Source: Bog-756 sp963737625 (GTDB lineage Bacteria > Actinomycetota > Acidimicrobiia > Acidimicrobiales > RAAP-2). Taken from it: 64,000 nucleotides of DNA. The notes under the pieces are model-generated. The model searched no databases. It worked only from the letters and a program-made list of their open reading frames with translations, and was not told where the DNA came from. Location of the stretch: the NCBI GenBank assembly GCA_963737625.1, contig CAVTTK010000003.1:186001-250000 (forward strand). The letters are read 5' to 3'. The translations under genes and the position numbers were made by a program. The first letter of the stretch is position 1. Each line of letters begins with the position of its first letter. Below, one piece after another: positions 15,873-24,222 of the stretch.

Positions 15873-16208
15873 GTGGCGTGCGACGAGGAGCTGGCCGAAC
15901 GACTCCGCGAGTTGCTGCTCGGTCAGTCTCGGCTGACCGAGAAGCGCATGTTCGGAGGGGTTGCTTTCCTCATCGGGGGGAACATGGCCATTTCGGCAAG
16001 TGGCCAGGGAGGTGTGCTCGTCCGCGTCGACCCGATCGAGACGGCCGCACTCGTTGACTCCACCGATGCCGAGGTGGCCGTGATGCGCGGTCGCCCGATG
16101 GAGGGCTGGTTGCGGGTGGCCCCGGAGCACCTGCGGACGAGGCGCCAACTCGCCAAGTGGGCCACACTGGGTGCCGCCTACGCCGGCTCCCTGCCGGTCA
16201 AAGGGTGA
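15873..16208 (+). CDS. TfoX/Sxy N-terminal-domain protein
   Basis: 111 residues. The TfoX N-terminal pattern is clear: LTEKRMFGGVAFLIGGNMAI, then a strand with GGVLVRVDP, then RGRPMEGWLRV. Sxy/TfoX is a competence co-activator in gammaproteobacteria, but stand-alone N-terminal domains in Actinobacteria have no established role. GTG start is supported by a -10 hexamer 6 nt upstream and no ribosome site, so the mRNA is probably leaderless. Confidence 0.85.
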   Translation: MACDEELAERLRELLLGQSRLTEKRMFGGVAFLIGGNMAISASGQGGVLVRVDPIETAALVDSTDAEVAVMRGRPMEGWLRVAPEHLRTRRQLAKWATLGAAYAGSLPVKG

Positions 16209-16343
16209 CCCTCCCCCGGCTGGGCGACGGCTGACACTTCCGTCCCTTCGGCCGATTGGCCCATCGTCTCTCGGACGTGGCCGGGCCGTCTGAGTTCGTT
16301 CCCCGTGCCCCCATGGGGGCGCCGACGGGTCGGGCGGGCCAGC

Positions 16344-16349
16344 TACCCT
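16344..16349 (+). promoter_or_regulatory. -10 hexamer TACCCT before methyltransferase
   Basis: TACCCT ends 7 nt before the GTG at 16357; fits the TANNNT leaderless pattern seen elsewhere in the window. Confidence 0.4.
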
Positions 16350-16356
16350 CGGGACC

Positions 16357-17079
16357 GTGGTCGGCGATTCCCTGTGGGAACAGCACGCAGCATGGTGGCA
16401 GGAGGGATTCACGGACGGAGCCGACCCCGAGTACGAGGAGCAGATACTCCCCCTCATCGAGCAGTTTCTGCACGGGGCCCGACGGATCCTCGACGTGGGT
16501 TGTGGAGAAGGGCAGGTGAGTCGTCGAATCGCCGGACTCGGTGGGGAGGTAGTAGGCATCGATCCCACCGCGGCACAGATTCGCCTGGCATACCGACGCA
16601 GGGGGACCGCCCGATTCATCCGAGCGCAGTCCGAGCGGATCCCCTGTTCCGACGCCAGCTTCGACGCCGTGGTCCTGTGCCTGGCGCTGGAGCACGTAGA
16701 CCCGTTCGAACCCGCCATCCTCGAGGTGGCCCGAGTACTGGCTCCGGCCGGCCTGTTCCTCCTGCTCCTGGTCCATCCCATCCTCCAATCCCCCGGGAGC
16801 GGATGGGTGGAGGACCTGAACTCGGACGATACCTTCTGGAGAATCGGGCCCTACCTTCAGGACAACGTGGTGATCGACGAGATCGCACCCGGGGTCCAAT
16901 TGGAGTTCGCCCACCGACCCCTGAGCCGATATGTGCACGCAATGGGTCAGGCCGGCCTCCTCATAGAAGACATGGTGGAGCCCTCACCACCGCCAGCCGT
17001 TCTCGTCGAGACGGGGAACCTGCCGCAGGCATTCGCCATCCCCCGGCTGATGCTGTTGGCCGCCCGCCGTTCCCGGTAA
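16357..17079 (+). CDS. Class I SAM-dependent methyltransferase
   Basis: 240 residues. Motif I ILDVGCGEGQVSRRIA, the acidic loop end VVGIDPT and the post-motif FDAVVLCLALEHVDPFE give a Methyltransf_11-type Rossmann fold. The substrate is unknown. GTG start without a ribosome site; a TACCCT hexamer sits 7 nt upstream. The DksA-like gene starts 9 nt after the stop, so the two are probably one transcript. Confidence 0.88.
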   Translation: MVGDSLWEQHAAWWQEGFTDGADPEYEEQILPLIEQFLHGARRILDVGCGEGQVSRRIAGLGGEVVGIDPTAAQIRLAYRRRGTARFIRAQSERIPCSDASFDAVVLCLALEHVDPFEPAILEVARVLAPAGLFLLLLVHPILQSPGSGWVEDLNSDDTFWRIGPYLQDNVVIDEIAPGVQLEFAHRPLSRYVHAMGQAGLLIEDMVEPSPPPAVLVETGNLPQAFAIPRLMLLAARRSR

Positions 17080-17087
17080 CGCCCACC

Positions 17088-17492
17088 ATGCCCGTCCCCG
17101 ATATTCGCGCCCTGCTCCACTCGGAGCGGCAGTCGGCACTGGACCGGGTGCGAACGATGACCATCGAGCTCGAAGGGCTGGCTGGGGATTCCGACGACGC
17201 CAACGGCGACGACGAACACGACCCCGAAGGATCCACACTGGCGTACGAGCGCGCCCGGGTCGGCGCACTGCTGGCCGAGTCCGAATCGCACCTGAGGGAC
17301 GTCGATCGGGCGTTGGCCAAGGTGGCCACCGGGAGCTATTCGGCCTGTGAACGCTGCGGCGTAACCATTTCGGCTGACCGCCTCGAAGCGGTGCCGGCCA
17401 CCCGGACCTGCTTCACCTGCGCTACGGCACGGCTCCCCGGGCCACACACGTTCCCCCACCAGGCAGGGCCGATAGATGAGCCACGGGGCTAA
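17088..17492 (+). CDS. DksA/TraR-type zinc-finger protein
   Basis: 134 residues. An N-terminal coiled coil (residues 5-80; LLHSERQSALDRVRTMTIEL and LAESESHLRDVDRALAKVATG) is followed by a four-Cys zinc finger with Cys 87, 90, 108 and 111 (CERCG, CFTC). This is the DksA/TraR architecture; such proteins can bind RNA polymerase through the secondary channel, although actinobacterial members are little studied. The ATG just after the methyltransferase stop is chosen because the open frame before it is antisense-like. Confidence 0.85.
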   Translation: MPVPDIRALLHSERQSALDRVRTMTIELEGLAGDSDDANGDDEHDPEGSTLAYERARVGALLAESESHLRDVDRALAKVATGSYSACERCGVTISADRLEAVPATRTCFTCATARLPGPHTFPHQAGPIDEPRG

Positions 17493-17519
17493 TCACAGGG
17501 CCTCATGAAGCCACTTCGG

Positions 17520-17525
17520 TAGACT
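17520..17525 (+). promoter_or_regulatory. -10 hexamer TAGACT for leaderless GH114 gene
   Basis: TAGACT ends exactly 6 nt before the ATG at 17532. Confidence 0.5.
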
Positions 17526-17531
17526 GCGGCC

Positions 17532-18449
17532 ATGGGCAGGGGGGGGCGGACCATGCGTCGCTGGAGGTTCGTTCGGCTGATGACGTTGGCCGCCACCGTC
17601 CCACTGGTGTTGGCACTCATCCAATTCGGGGCACTCCCCCGTGCCGGCGCGGCCACGTGGTGGACTCCGCCACTGGGCAATCAGCCCTGGCAATGGGAGC
17701 TGAGCCATCCGCTGAGGACGACCAATGCCAGGGATATGGGCACAAGCGACAAGCTTCCGAACGGTCAGCTGGCACCGGCCCCATCGATCTATGACATCGA
17801 CGGAATCATCAATCCGGCCTCCACGGTCACTGCTCTGCACGCATTGGGGAAGCATGTCGTGTGCTACGTCGAAGTCGGGGCGGTCGGCAACTACTACTCG
17901 CCTGCGGAGGAGGGTATTCCGGAGACCTACTTCTCGTTGCTCCGGAATGCCGGCGAGCTCGGAGCGAAAGTCCCCGGCTATCCCGAGTACTACCTCAACA
18001 TCCAATCACCCGCGACGGTCTTCATCATCGCAGAGATGATCAAGCAGCAGTGTGCTGCCAAAGGATTCGATGCCGTCGAGACGGACATCGACGAGGAGTA
18101 CGGCGACACCAGCGGGTTCCCCTTGACGCAATCGATCGAGGAGTCCTACATGACGACTCTGGCCACGTTCATGCACGGCCTGGGCCTGGCCTGGTGGATC
18201 AAGAACCCCGACGATACCGGTGACGGATACGCCTCCGATATGTACCCACTGGCCGACGCGGTACTCACGGAGCAGTGCAATCAGTACTCCTCGTGCAGTT
18301 TGCTGTCGGCCTACGTGGGTCACAAGGCGGTGTTCAACGCCGAGTACAGATTGAGACCGACCTCCTTCTGTGCCCACGACGGCGCCCTGGGATTCAACGG
18401 GGCCCAGTTCAATGTGGGCCTGACCGGGGTCCGGAAACCCTGCACCTAG
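17532..18449 (+). CDS. Secreted GH114-like glycosidase (endo-alpha-1,4-polygalactosaminidase type)
   Basis: 305 residues. Signal peptide: basic start, hydrophobic core LMTLAATVPLVLALIQFGAL, cleavage near residue 40. The mature TIM barrel shows the GH114 features VVCYVEVGA, GFDAVETDIDEEYGD (likely acidic active-site residues) and LAWWIKNPDD. The family hydrolyses polygalactosamine-containing exopolysaccharides, so it may remodel or degrade extracellular polysaccharide. ATG 17532 is supported by a TAGACT hexamer 6 nt before it. Convergent with the P450 gene. Confidence 0.85.
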   Translation: MGRGGRTMRRWRFVRLMTLAATVPLVLALIQFGALPRAGAATWWTPPLGNQPWQWELSHPLRTTNARDMGTSDKLPNGQLAPAPSIYDIDGIINPASTVTALHALGKHVVCYVEVGAVGNYYSPAEEGIPETYFSLLRNAGELGAKVPGYPEYYLNIQSPATVFIIAEMIKQQCAAKGFDAVETDIDEEYGDTSGFPLTQSIEESYMTTLATFMHGLGLAWWIKNPDDTGDGYASDMYPLADAVLTEQCNQYSSCSLLSAYVGHKAVFNAEYRLRPTSFCAHDGALGFNGAQFNVGLTGVRKPCT

Positions 18450-18579
18450 TCGCCGTCGCTGATCGTGTGGCGGGGCCCTGAGGGGCACGTCGAATCACGC
18501 ATCACGACACCGTGCCGGGAGCCGATGGACCAGAGCAGTTACTCCCGGATCCGGTCGTCGACATGCGAGCGAACCGACC

Positions 18580-19779
18580 TCACCTGAACACCACTTCCAG
18601 TTGGCGGGGCCCTCTGACCTGTCCGCCGGCCCACACCACCTCAGCCCCGTCGGCCAGATGGAACACCGGAACCCGGGCCAGCCACTCCTCGAGGGCGACC
18701 CGCAGCTCCATTCTGGCCAAGTTGGAGCCGGCACACCGGTGGATACCCGAGCCGAATGCCACATGCCGGTTTTCCTGCCGGTCAAGAAGTACCTCGTCGG
18801 GTCGGTCAAAGACCGCCGGATCCCGATTCGCCGCCGGGAAATTCAGGAGCAGCTTGTCGCCCCGCTTCATGGGACATCCGTTGAACTCGACGTCGTCGGT
18901 CACGATCCGGGCCATCGTCACCGGCGAGTAGGCACGGAGGAGCTCCTCCACCGCCGTGTCCATGAGCGCCGGTTGGGCCACGAGCAACTCCCGGTCTGCG
19001 TCGTGCGTCGCCAGGTGCCAGAGCGAGGAGCCGATGGCACTCCAGGTGGTGTCGATGCCGGCGATCATCGTCAGGATGGCCATGCCCAGAATGATCATGT
19101 CGTCGACGGACCCGCCTTCCACCTCAGCGTGGAGCAGGTAGGTCAACAAGTCGTCGCCGTCGGTGTCGCGTCGCTCGTTGATCCGATCCCAGAGGTAGTA
19201 GCCGATGCCGAACATCCCCCGCTGGACGCGCTCCGCGTCATCGGCGAATTCCAGGGCGTCACGCACCCAGCCGGTGAAGGTCTCGGCTAGCTCCTCGGGG
19301 ACCCCGAGGATCGAGCCGATGACGCGGACGGGGATCTGCTGGGCATAGTCGGCGGCGGCGTCTGCCTGGCCCGCATCGAGGTGGGCGTCGATCAGCGATC
19401 CGCACAACGACCTGGTCATCGGCTCATAGGACGCCACCCTGGCGTGGGAGAACCACGGGAGCAGGAGCCGGCGCGTCCACGTATGGAGTGGCGGGTCGGA
19501 CGTGATCGGAGGAAGTCCGTAGGTGAGGATCGGCGTGTCACCTTCGTCAACCGAGTCGATGACGCTGGTGTTGGCCGAGCTGAAGTGGTCGATGTCCTTG
19601 GCCATCGTCGTGACGTCCATATAGGTCGTCGGGAGCCACGCCGGACCCCTGCGCTCGGTGTGGGCGATCGGGCAGGTACGCCGCAACTCATCCCAACGGG
19701 GGAATGGGTTTCGCACGTACCACTCGTCCAGTACGTCGAAATCCGACGTCCAGTCACCAACGGGCTCAGTCCTCGCCAC
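18580..19779 (-). CDS. Cytochrome P450
   Basis: 399 residues, standard bacterial class I length. I-helix oxygen-binding motif AGIDTTWSAI, ExxR in EELLRAYSPV and haem-binding loop FGSGIHRCAGSNLARMEL with the axial Cys are intact. It needs a ferredoxin and reductase, which are not encoded nearby. Resembles actinobacterial P450s acting on terpenoids, sterols or fatty acids, but the substrate cannot be named. GTG start with GGGAGG upstream. Confidence 0.95.
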   Translation of the reverse strand: MARTEPVGDWTSDFDVLDEWYVRNPFPRWDELRRTCPIAHTERRGPAWLPTTYMDVTTMAKDIDHFSSANTSVIDSVDEGDTPILTYGLPPITSDPPLHTWTRRLLLPWFSHARVASYEPMTRSLCGSLIDAHLDAGQADAAADYAQQIPVRVIGSILGVPEELAETFTGWVRDALEFADDAERVQRGMFGIGYYLWDRINERRDTDGDDLLTYLLHAEVEGGSVDDMIILGMAILTMIAGIDTTWSAIGSSLWHLATHDADRELLVAQPALMDTAVEELLRAYSPVTMARIVTDDVEFNGCPMKRGDKLLLNFPAANRDPAVFDRPDEVLLDRQENRHVAFGSGIHRCAGSNLARMELRVALEEWLARVPVFHLADGAEVVWAGGQVRGPRQLEVVFR

Positions 19780-19951
19780 CTGCCACCTCCCATCTCCGGG
19801 GCGGAGTTACAGGTGTCTTACACCCAGGACCGCCCGAATGCCAGATTCCGCGGCCAGGAGGAGTGGGCCGACCCAGGCGTACAGTCGTGCTCACCACGAC
19901 GCCAGCCCGGAATCGAGGTGACCTTCCTCGTCACGTGGTGGACGGCGTGAC

Positions 19952-19973
19952 CCCCCGTTTCTCACGGCGGGGG
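19952..19973 (-). terminator. GC-rich hairpin at the end of the chorismate-lyase-like gene
   Basis: On the minus strand CCCCCG and CGGGGG form 6-bp arms around a 10-nt loop that contains the TGA stop. No T-run follows, so termination is only possible. Confidence 0.3.
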
Positions 19974-20480
19974 TAGGAATTCTCCGAGTGAAGCGAGAAA
20001 CCATTCACTCACCACCATCAACGGGATCCCTTCGGAATCAATCCGGTAGCTCCGGGCCAGCACCGATTGGCCGAAGCCATCGTCTCCCTCCGGTGCGACT
20101 GGAGGTGACCCTGATGGTGGTCCCCCCAGAGGCACGCGTCGTACGGCGATCCCTTCCGCCTCAAGGATCCGGCCGATGGGATCGGAACTCGACTCGAGTC
20201 GTTCACAGAATGCCGATGTGAGCCGCCCGGGCGCGAGAACGGTCTCGGCGTACAGGAAGGACCGTCCCGACGTCCGACCGCGCAGAGCCGCCGTACGAAC
20301 GATCAGTGGGTCTCCGCTCGCCACTCGAAGGGGGTTGGGGGTTTTGGCGTCGGTCGACCTGTGGCGCCGATCACAGGCATCGATCGGCTCACCGACGAGC
20401 TCCTCCAGGAAGGTGGTCACCGTTCCACTCATCCGGCGAAGCGCCAATTCGAGACCCGGCAGGTTGCCCACGCCGACCAT
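19962..20480 (-). CDS. Chorismate pyruvate-lyase-like (UTRA/DUF98 fold) protein
   Basis: 172 residues. The N-terminal GTVTTFLEELVGEPIDA, central VRTAALRGRTSGRSFLYAETVLAP and PIGRILEAEGI resemble the chorismate-lyase/DUF98 fold, which is structurally related to UTRA effector domains. UbiC-like enzymes make 4-hydroxybenzoate from chorismate. Catalysis here is uncertain because key residues cannot be checked without an alignment. Divergent from a double-hotdog thioesterase, 142 nt between starts. Confidence 0.55.
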   Translation of the reverse strand: MVGVGNLPGLELALRRMSGTVTTFLEELVGEPIDACDRRHRSTDAKTPNPLRVASGDPLIVRTAALRGRTSGRSFLYAETVLAPGRLTSAFCERLESSSDPIGRILEAEGIAVRRVPLGGPPSGSPPVAPEGDDGFGQSVLARSYRIDSEGIPLMVVSEWFLASLGEFLPPP

Positions 20481-20622
20481 TCAATCCCATACGGCACGAC
20501 AGGAGACGCCGCGAGCCGATCTCATTTCCAGAATGGGGCCCTCAGGGGCGAGAGCGCACCGGGATAGGAACGTTGCTCCATGGCCGATACCATCTACGGC
20601 TCATGCCGATTCGGGAGACCAG

Positions 20623-21426
20623 ATGACAGATGTGTCGGAACCGGGCGTGTCTGTCCCGAGCCGACTGGGGGTGGCGGCGCGGATTGTGGACGGCGAACTC
20701 GTCCTCGAGCTCACGCCCCGAGAGGAGACGTTGCACCATGGCATCGTCCGGGCCAGTGTTCTCTCCTTCGTCATCGACGTGGCGGCAGGGATCCCCCTGG
20801 ACCAGGACCCCGACATGTGGGCACTCACCTCGGACATGTCCGTCCGAATGCGTCCCATCCCGGCACCCGGGCGCATCGATGCCACCAGCACGATCGTGCG
20901 CAGGGGCCGGCGATCGGCAACGAGCACCGTGGAGCTGATCTCGGACGGTGGAGTGCCGATCGCCACCGGTGCCATCGGCTTCACGAATATTCCCCGGAAG
21001 GCGACCGATCCGCCCAAACCCAATGTGCCGATCGGGCAGGTCCCACTGATTTTCCGAGATTCCACCCCCCTTACCCGACCGTTACGCGAGGAGGCCGGCA
21101 TCCAGGTCATCGATGCCGCGGAGGGGATCGAGCTGGTGGAGATCACTCCGCACCTCCGGAACCCGGCCGGAACGCTTCAGGGCGCCATGGTCGCCCTTCT
21201 GGCCGAGGCGGCAGCCGAGGATCTCATGGCAGCTCGTTTCGGATCACCATGCGTCGTGACCGAACTCGACCTCCGTTATCTCCGGAAGACGCAGGCCGGC
21301 CCTGTTCGCACACGGAGCAGGCTCCTGGGTGACGGACCGGACGCACCGGTACTGATCGAACTCATCGACACCTCCACCGACGAGGTCACGACGTTGGTCT
21401 ACGCCCACGCCGTTGCCGTCTCGTGA
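20623..21426 (+). CDS. Double-hotdog thioesterase (PaaI-like tandem)
   Basis: 267 residues containing two hotdog repeats. The first is around LHHGIVRASVLSFVIDVAAG to ATSTVELISDGG; the second around NPAGTLQGAMVALLAEAAAED to VTELDLRYLRKTQAGPVRTR. The second repeat has the PaaI-like GALQGG-type motif (AGTLQGAM). Probably an acyl-CoA thioesterase or regulator; substrate unknown. ATG 20623 is used because the frame before it overlaps the divergent gene's coding strand and is not family-like. Confidence 0.8.
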   Translation: MTDVSEPGVSVPSRLGVAARIVDGELVLELTPREETLHHGIVRASVLSFVIDVAAGIPLDQDPDMWALTSDMSVRMRPIPAPGRIDATSTIVRRGRRSATSTVELISDGGVPIATGAIGFTNIPRKATDPPKPNVPIGQVPLIFRDSTPLTRPLREEAGIQVIDAAEGIELVEITPHLRNPAGTLQGAMVALLAEAAAEDLMAARFGSPCVVTELDLRYLRKTQAGPVRTRSRLLGDGPDAPVLIELIDTSTDEVTTLVYAHAVAVS

Positions 21427-21533
21427 CGGATGGTCCCGCCGTAGGGGGAGTCAGCATCCGGCGGCCCGACCGAGTCGGGGTCCCACCGAGTCGGCTTGTG
21501 GGGACACCGCCTCCCCGGGACCCGGGTGGCCCC

Positions 21534-21539
21534 TAACAT
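21534..21539 (+). promoter_or_regulatory. -10 hexamer TAACAT for leaderless phosphofructokinase gene
   Basis: TAACAT ends 6 nt before the GTG at 21546. A GAGG also lies in the 6-nt gap but is too close for a normal ribosome site. Confidence 0.5.
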
Positions 21540-21545
21540 GAGGTC

Positions 21546-22595
21546 GTGCGCATAGGTCTACTCACTGGCGGAGGTGACTGCCCAGGCCTGAACGCAGTCA
21601 TCAGAGCCGTGGTGGTCGGCGGAGCGGTCCATCACGGCGATGAGTTCGTCGGCATCCTCGATGGCTGGCGCGGTCTGGTCGAGGGCGACACTGTTTCGCT
21701 GGTCGCCGATCAGTGCCGGTCCATCCTGAACCGGGGAGGGACGATCCTCGGCACGTCCCGTACCAACCCGTTTGCCACCGATGATGGCGCTGACCGTGCC
21801 CTGGCCTCGGCACAGGCGCTCGGGCTGGACGCAGTAGTGGCCATCGGCGGCGATGACACGTTGGGCGCAGCCGACCATTTGCACCAACGGGGACTGCCCG
21901 TCGTCGGCGTGCCCAAGACCATCGACAACGACCTGTCGGGGACGGAAGTCACCTTTGGGTTCGACACGGCCGTCCAAATCGCCACGGAAGCGATCGACCG
22001 GTTGCAGACCACAGCCGAGTCGCACCACCGGGTCATCGTCTGCGAGGTGATGGGGCGACATGTGGGCTGGATCGCCGTCCATGCAGGAATCGCCGGAGGA
22101 GCGGCTGAGATCCTGATCCCCGAGGTTCCATTTTCCGTCGATGAGGTGTGCGAGCGACTGGTGAAGCGGCATGGAGACGGCCAGTTCTTCTCCACGGTGG
22201 TCGTGGCCGAGGGGGCACTCCCCAGCGGCGAGGGCTCGAGCCCTCCACCGGGGAACTCGACCCTGCCGGGAGCCAAGGATCAGTTCGGCCATGTTCGCCT
22301 TGGTGGGATCGGGGCCTTCCTGGCCAACGAGATCGAGCAACGAACGGGATACGAGTCGAGATCCACAGTGCTGGGCCACATTCAGCGTGGTGGATCCCCC
22401 ACGGCGTTCGATCGTGTTCTCGCCACCCGCTTCGGGGCCGAGGCGCTCGCGGCAGTCCACGACCACCACTTCGGCGTCATGGTGGCGCTCCGATCCGGGG
22501 CCATTGTCCGTATCCCGCTGGGCGAGGCTGTCGGGAAGCCCAAACAGGTCGATCCTCAACTGTACGAGCAGGTGGCCGCCCTCTACCTCGGCTGA
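21546..22595 (+). CDS. 6-phosphofructokinase, predicted pyrophosphate-dependent
   Basis: 349 residues, full length for the PfkA family. GGGDCPGLN opens the protein; GGDDT (101-105) and PKTIDND (123-129) form the phospho-donor and fructose-6-phosphate site; EVMGRHVGWIAVHAG and HIQRGGSPT are present. Asp 104 and Lys 124 are the residues that in PPi-PFKs replace the two Gly of ATP-PFKs, so the donor is probably pyrophosphate and the step reversible between fructose 6-phosphate and fructose 1,6-bisphosphate. GTG start with a -10 hexamer 6 nt upstream, so probably leaderless. Confidence 0.92.
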   Translation: MRIGLLTGGGDCPGLNAVIRAVVVGGAVHHGDEFVGILDGWRGLVEGDTVSLVADQCRSILNRGGTILGTSRTNPFATDDGADRALASAQALGLDAVVAIGGDDTLGAADHLHQRGLPVVGVPKTIDNDLSGTEVTFGFDTAVQIATEAIDRLQTTAESHHRVIVCEVMGRHVGWIAVHAGIAGGAAEILIPEVPFSVDEVCERLVKRHGDGQFFSTVVVAEGALPSGEGSSPPPGNSTLPGAKDQFGHVRLGGIGAFLANEIEQRTGYESRSTVLGHIQRGGSPTAFDRVLATRFGAEALAAVHDHHFGVMVALRSGAIVRIPLGEAVGKPKQVDPQLYEQVAALYLG

Positions 22596-22735
22596 CCCGG
22601 GGAAGGGCCGAGCCCACCGTCCCAGGCCCACGGTGGCCGAGCGATGTTTCCATCGGTGGGCCCGAGTGCGACGGAGGAGCTTCGGGCGAATCCCCGAAGA
22701 CCCCTGGGACGTGCGGTGGGTCCCCATCGATGTGC

Positions 22736-23254
22736 TCAGGTTGTGGAAGTCGTGCTGGACGGGAATCCAGTGCCGGCGAGATCCGATCCGATCACGACGA
22801 CCACGTCGTCCCCGTTTGCATTGGGCACCGGCACAGTTGGGCTCATGGGCTGGACGGCGGTCGTCGCCACCCCGAGTTCAGTGGCGATGATCGCCGCCGC
22901 CTGCTGCCGGGACGGTGCGTAGTAGATCGTCGTGCTCGATACTGCGGTCGTTGTGTTCCCCGGAGTCCCGACGCTCCATCCCTGCTGTTGGAGCTGCTGC
23001 GTGAAGTGGGCGGCGGCGTTTGGCTCCTGCGTGCCGTTGGCCACCAGTACTTTGACCGTCGAGTGTGCCACTGTCGATGTGGTGTTCGAAGGTGGGTGCG
23101 TCGACGTGGTCGTGGACGAAGCCGATGCGCTCTTGAAGTGAGGACCGACCACCGACCCGACATACCCGGCCAGGGCGAGAGCGAACACGGCACCCAGTAC
23201 GATGCCGACACGTGTACTCCACGATGCCCGCCGATGGGAGTGGAGGGAATCCAC
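22736..23254 (-). CDS. LytR C-terminal-domain protein, membrane anchored
   Basis: 172 residues. A single N-terminal membrane helix (VGIVLGAVFALALAGYVGSV), a Ser/Thr-rich linker, then the LytR_C domain: VKVLVANGTQEPNAAAHFTQ, then LQQQGWSVG and IYYAPSRQQAAAIIATELG. The domain is extracytoplasmic and usually associated with cell-wall polymer attachment proteins; alone it has no known activity. GTG 23254 is preferred because TAGGAT lies 7 nt before it and the membrane helix begins shortly after. The earlier open frame adds 36 unlikely residues. Confidence 0.78.
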   Translation of the reverse strand: MDSLHSHRRASWSTRVGIVLGAVFALALAGYVGSVVGPHFKSASASSTTTSTHPPSNTTSTVAHSTVKVLVANGTQEPNAAAHFTQQLQQQGWSVGTPGNTTTAVSSTTIYYAPSRQQAAAIIATELGVATTAVQPMSPTVPVPNANGDDVVVVIGSDLAGTGFPSSTTSTT

Positions 23255-23261
23255 TCTCCAG

Positions 23262-23267
23262 ATCCTA
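23262..23267 (-). promoter_or_regulatory. -10 hexamer TAGGAT before LytR_C gene
   Basis: Read on the minus strand, TAGGAT ends 7 nt before the GTG at 23254. Confidence 0.4.
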
Positions 23268-23418
23268 GATGACCCAACGTGGGCATCACGGTGATGTGGG
23301 ACCTGGCGGACACCTACCGCGATCGCCCTGCCGGCCTGGAGGCGGACCGGGCCCAGGAGCAACCGGGCTTGGCAGAGAACCCCCTCCGGGCCCGACTGCC
23401 CTGCGGGCAGTTCCTTCG

Positions 23419-23778
23419 CTAGTCCTCGCCAGGGATCTCGATGACGACCCCGCCGTCGATGATCGTCCCGTACTCGGCGTCGACAGAGTTTGCGACGTTT
23501 GGTGACGAAGTCTGGGTCTCGGCCACGATGACAATGAGCGACTGCTGCTCACTGGAGACCGCCCGAACCTTGGTGAACTCCGGGATGCCCAGGGCAACGC
23601 ACCGCGCACAGAAGTCAATCAGCTCACCGAGGGATACCCCAGTGGCATTCTCCAAGGATCTTGCGGCTGCCCCCACCCGACGATTATCGCGCTCTGGCTT
23701 CTGCGGTGGAAGGCGACGACGCCCGGCGTGATCCCGCGAACGCCGAGAGCGTCCCTTTGGGAGAATGGTGAAGTGCAC
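23419..23778 (-). CDS. Hypothetical protein, 119 aa
   Basis: An Arg-rich N terminus is followed by GVSLGELIDFCARCVALGIPE, then beta-rich VRAVSSEQQSLIVIVAETQ and GTIIDGGVVIEIPGED. No family recognised. The central CARC might hint at metal binding but is not conserved in any family I know. Start uncertain; residues before about 45 may not be translated. Confidence 0.4.
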   Translation of the reverse strand: MHFTILPKGRSRRSRDHAGRRRLPPQKPERDNRRVGAAARSLENATGVSLGELIDFCARCVALGIPEFTKVRAVSSEQQSLIVIVAETQTSSPNVANSVDAEYGTIIDGGVVIEIPGED

Positions 23779-23891
23779 GTCACGGTGGGAGCTGACGCCT
23801 CAGGCTCTCCCCAGTGAGTCCCCGTGGGTTGGTCAGTCCCCGGGAGTTCGCGGACAGCGGCATACCGGCTCAGCCAAGACGCTCTCTGAGG

Positions 23892-24047
23892 TCATGAGGC
23901 CTTCAGGTCGTTGTGAACCGGCCGTTCCCGGCCACACGCCCGACATCTGTGAGAGACCCCGGAATCCCTCAACCCCGGGCCCCGCACAATGAGCGTAGGT
24001 GCCTCCGTGGAACCACAATCTGGGCACTGATGCGTGATCCTGGCCAC
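23892..24047 (-). CDS. Small zinc-ribbon protein, 51 aa
   Basis: From GTG 24047: MARITHQCPDCGSTEAPTLI, an 8-10-residue linker, then VSHRCRACGRE and a short tail. Two CxxC pairs about 22 residues apart make a complete treble-clef-like zinc ribbon. An in-frame start exists 213 nt upstream but those residues are low-complexity and overlap the MFS gene on the other strand. An AGG lies 9 nt before the GTG. Function unknown; stand-alone ribbons can bind nucleic acid or partner proteins. Confidence 0.6.
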   Translation of the reverse strand: MARITHQCPDCGSTEAPTLIVRGPGLRDSGVSHRCRACGRERPVHNDLKAS

Positions 24048-24222
24048 TTCCTGACCTCCGACACGTCGGGCCCCACGGCACCAGCATATCCGGGCCCGGT
24101 CACGCCGACGAGGGCCGGCGGCCATCGGAGCGGCACGACGGCCTCTCGGGTACTCTGCGCCATGGTCTTGCGGCCCTGGCGGAGCGGCACGTAGCGGTGA
24201 CCGCACAGATCCACCCCTCGTC

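Noticed and set aside
16305..17087. Long frame upstream of the DksA-like gene
   Set aside because: Overlaps the methyltransferase in another frame; only the part from 17088 has family motifs.
20176..20622. N-terminal extension of the double-hotdog thioesterase
   Set aside because: Antisense to the chorismate-lyase-like gene; no family similarity before Met 20623.
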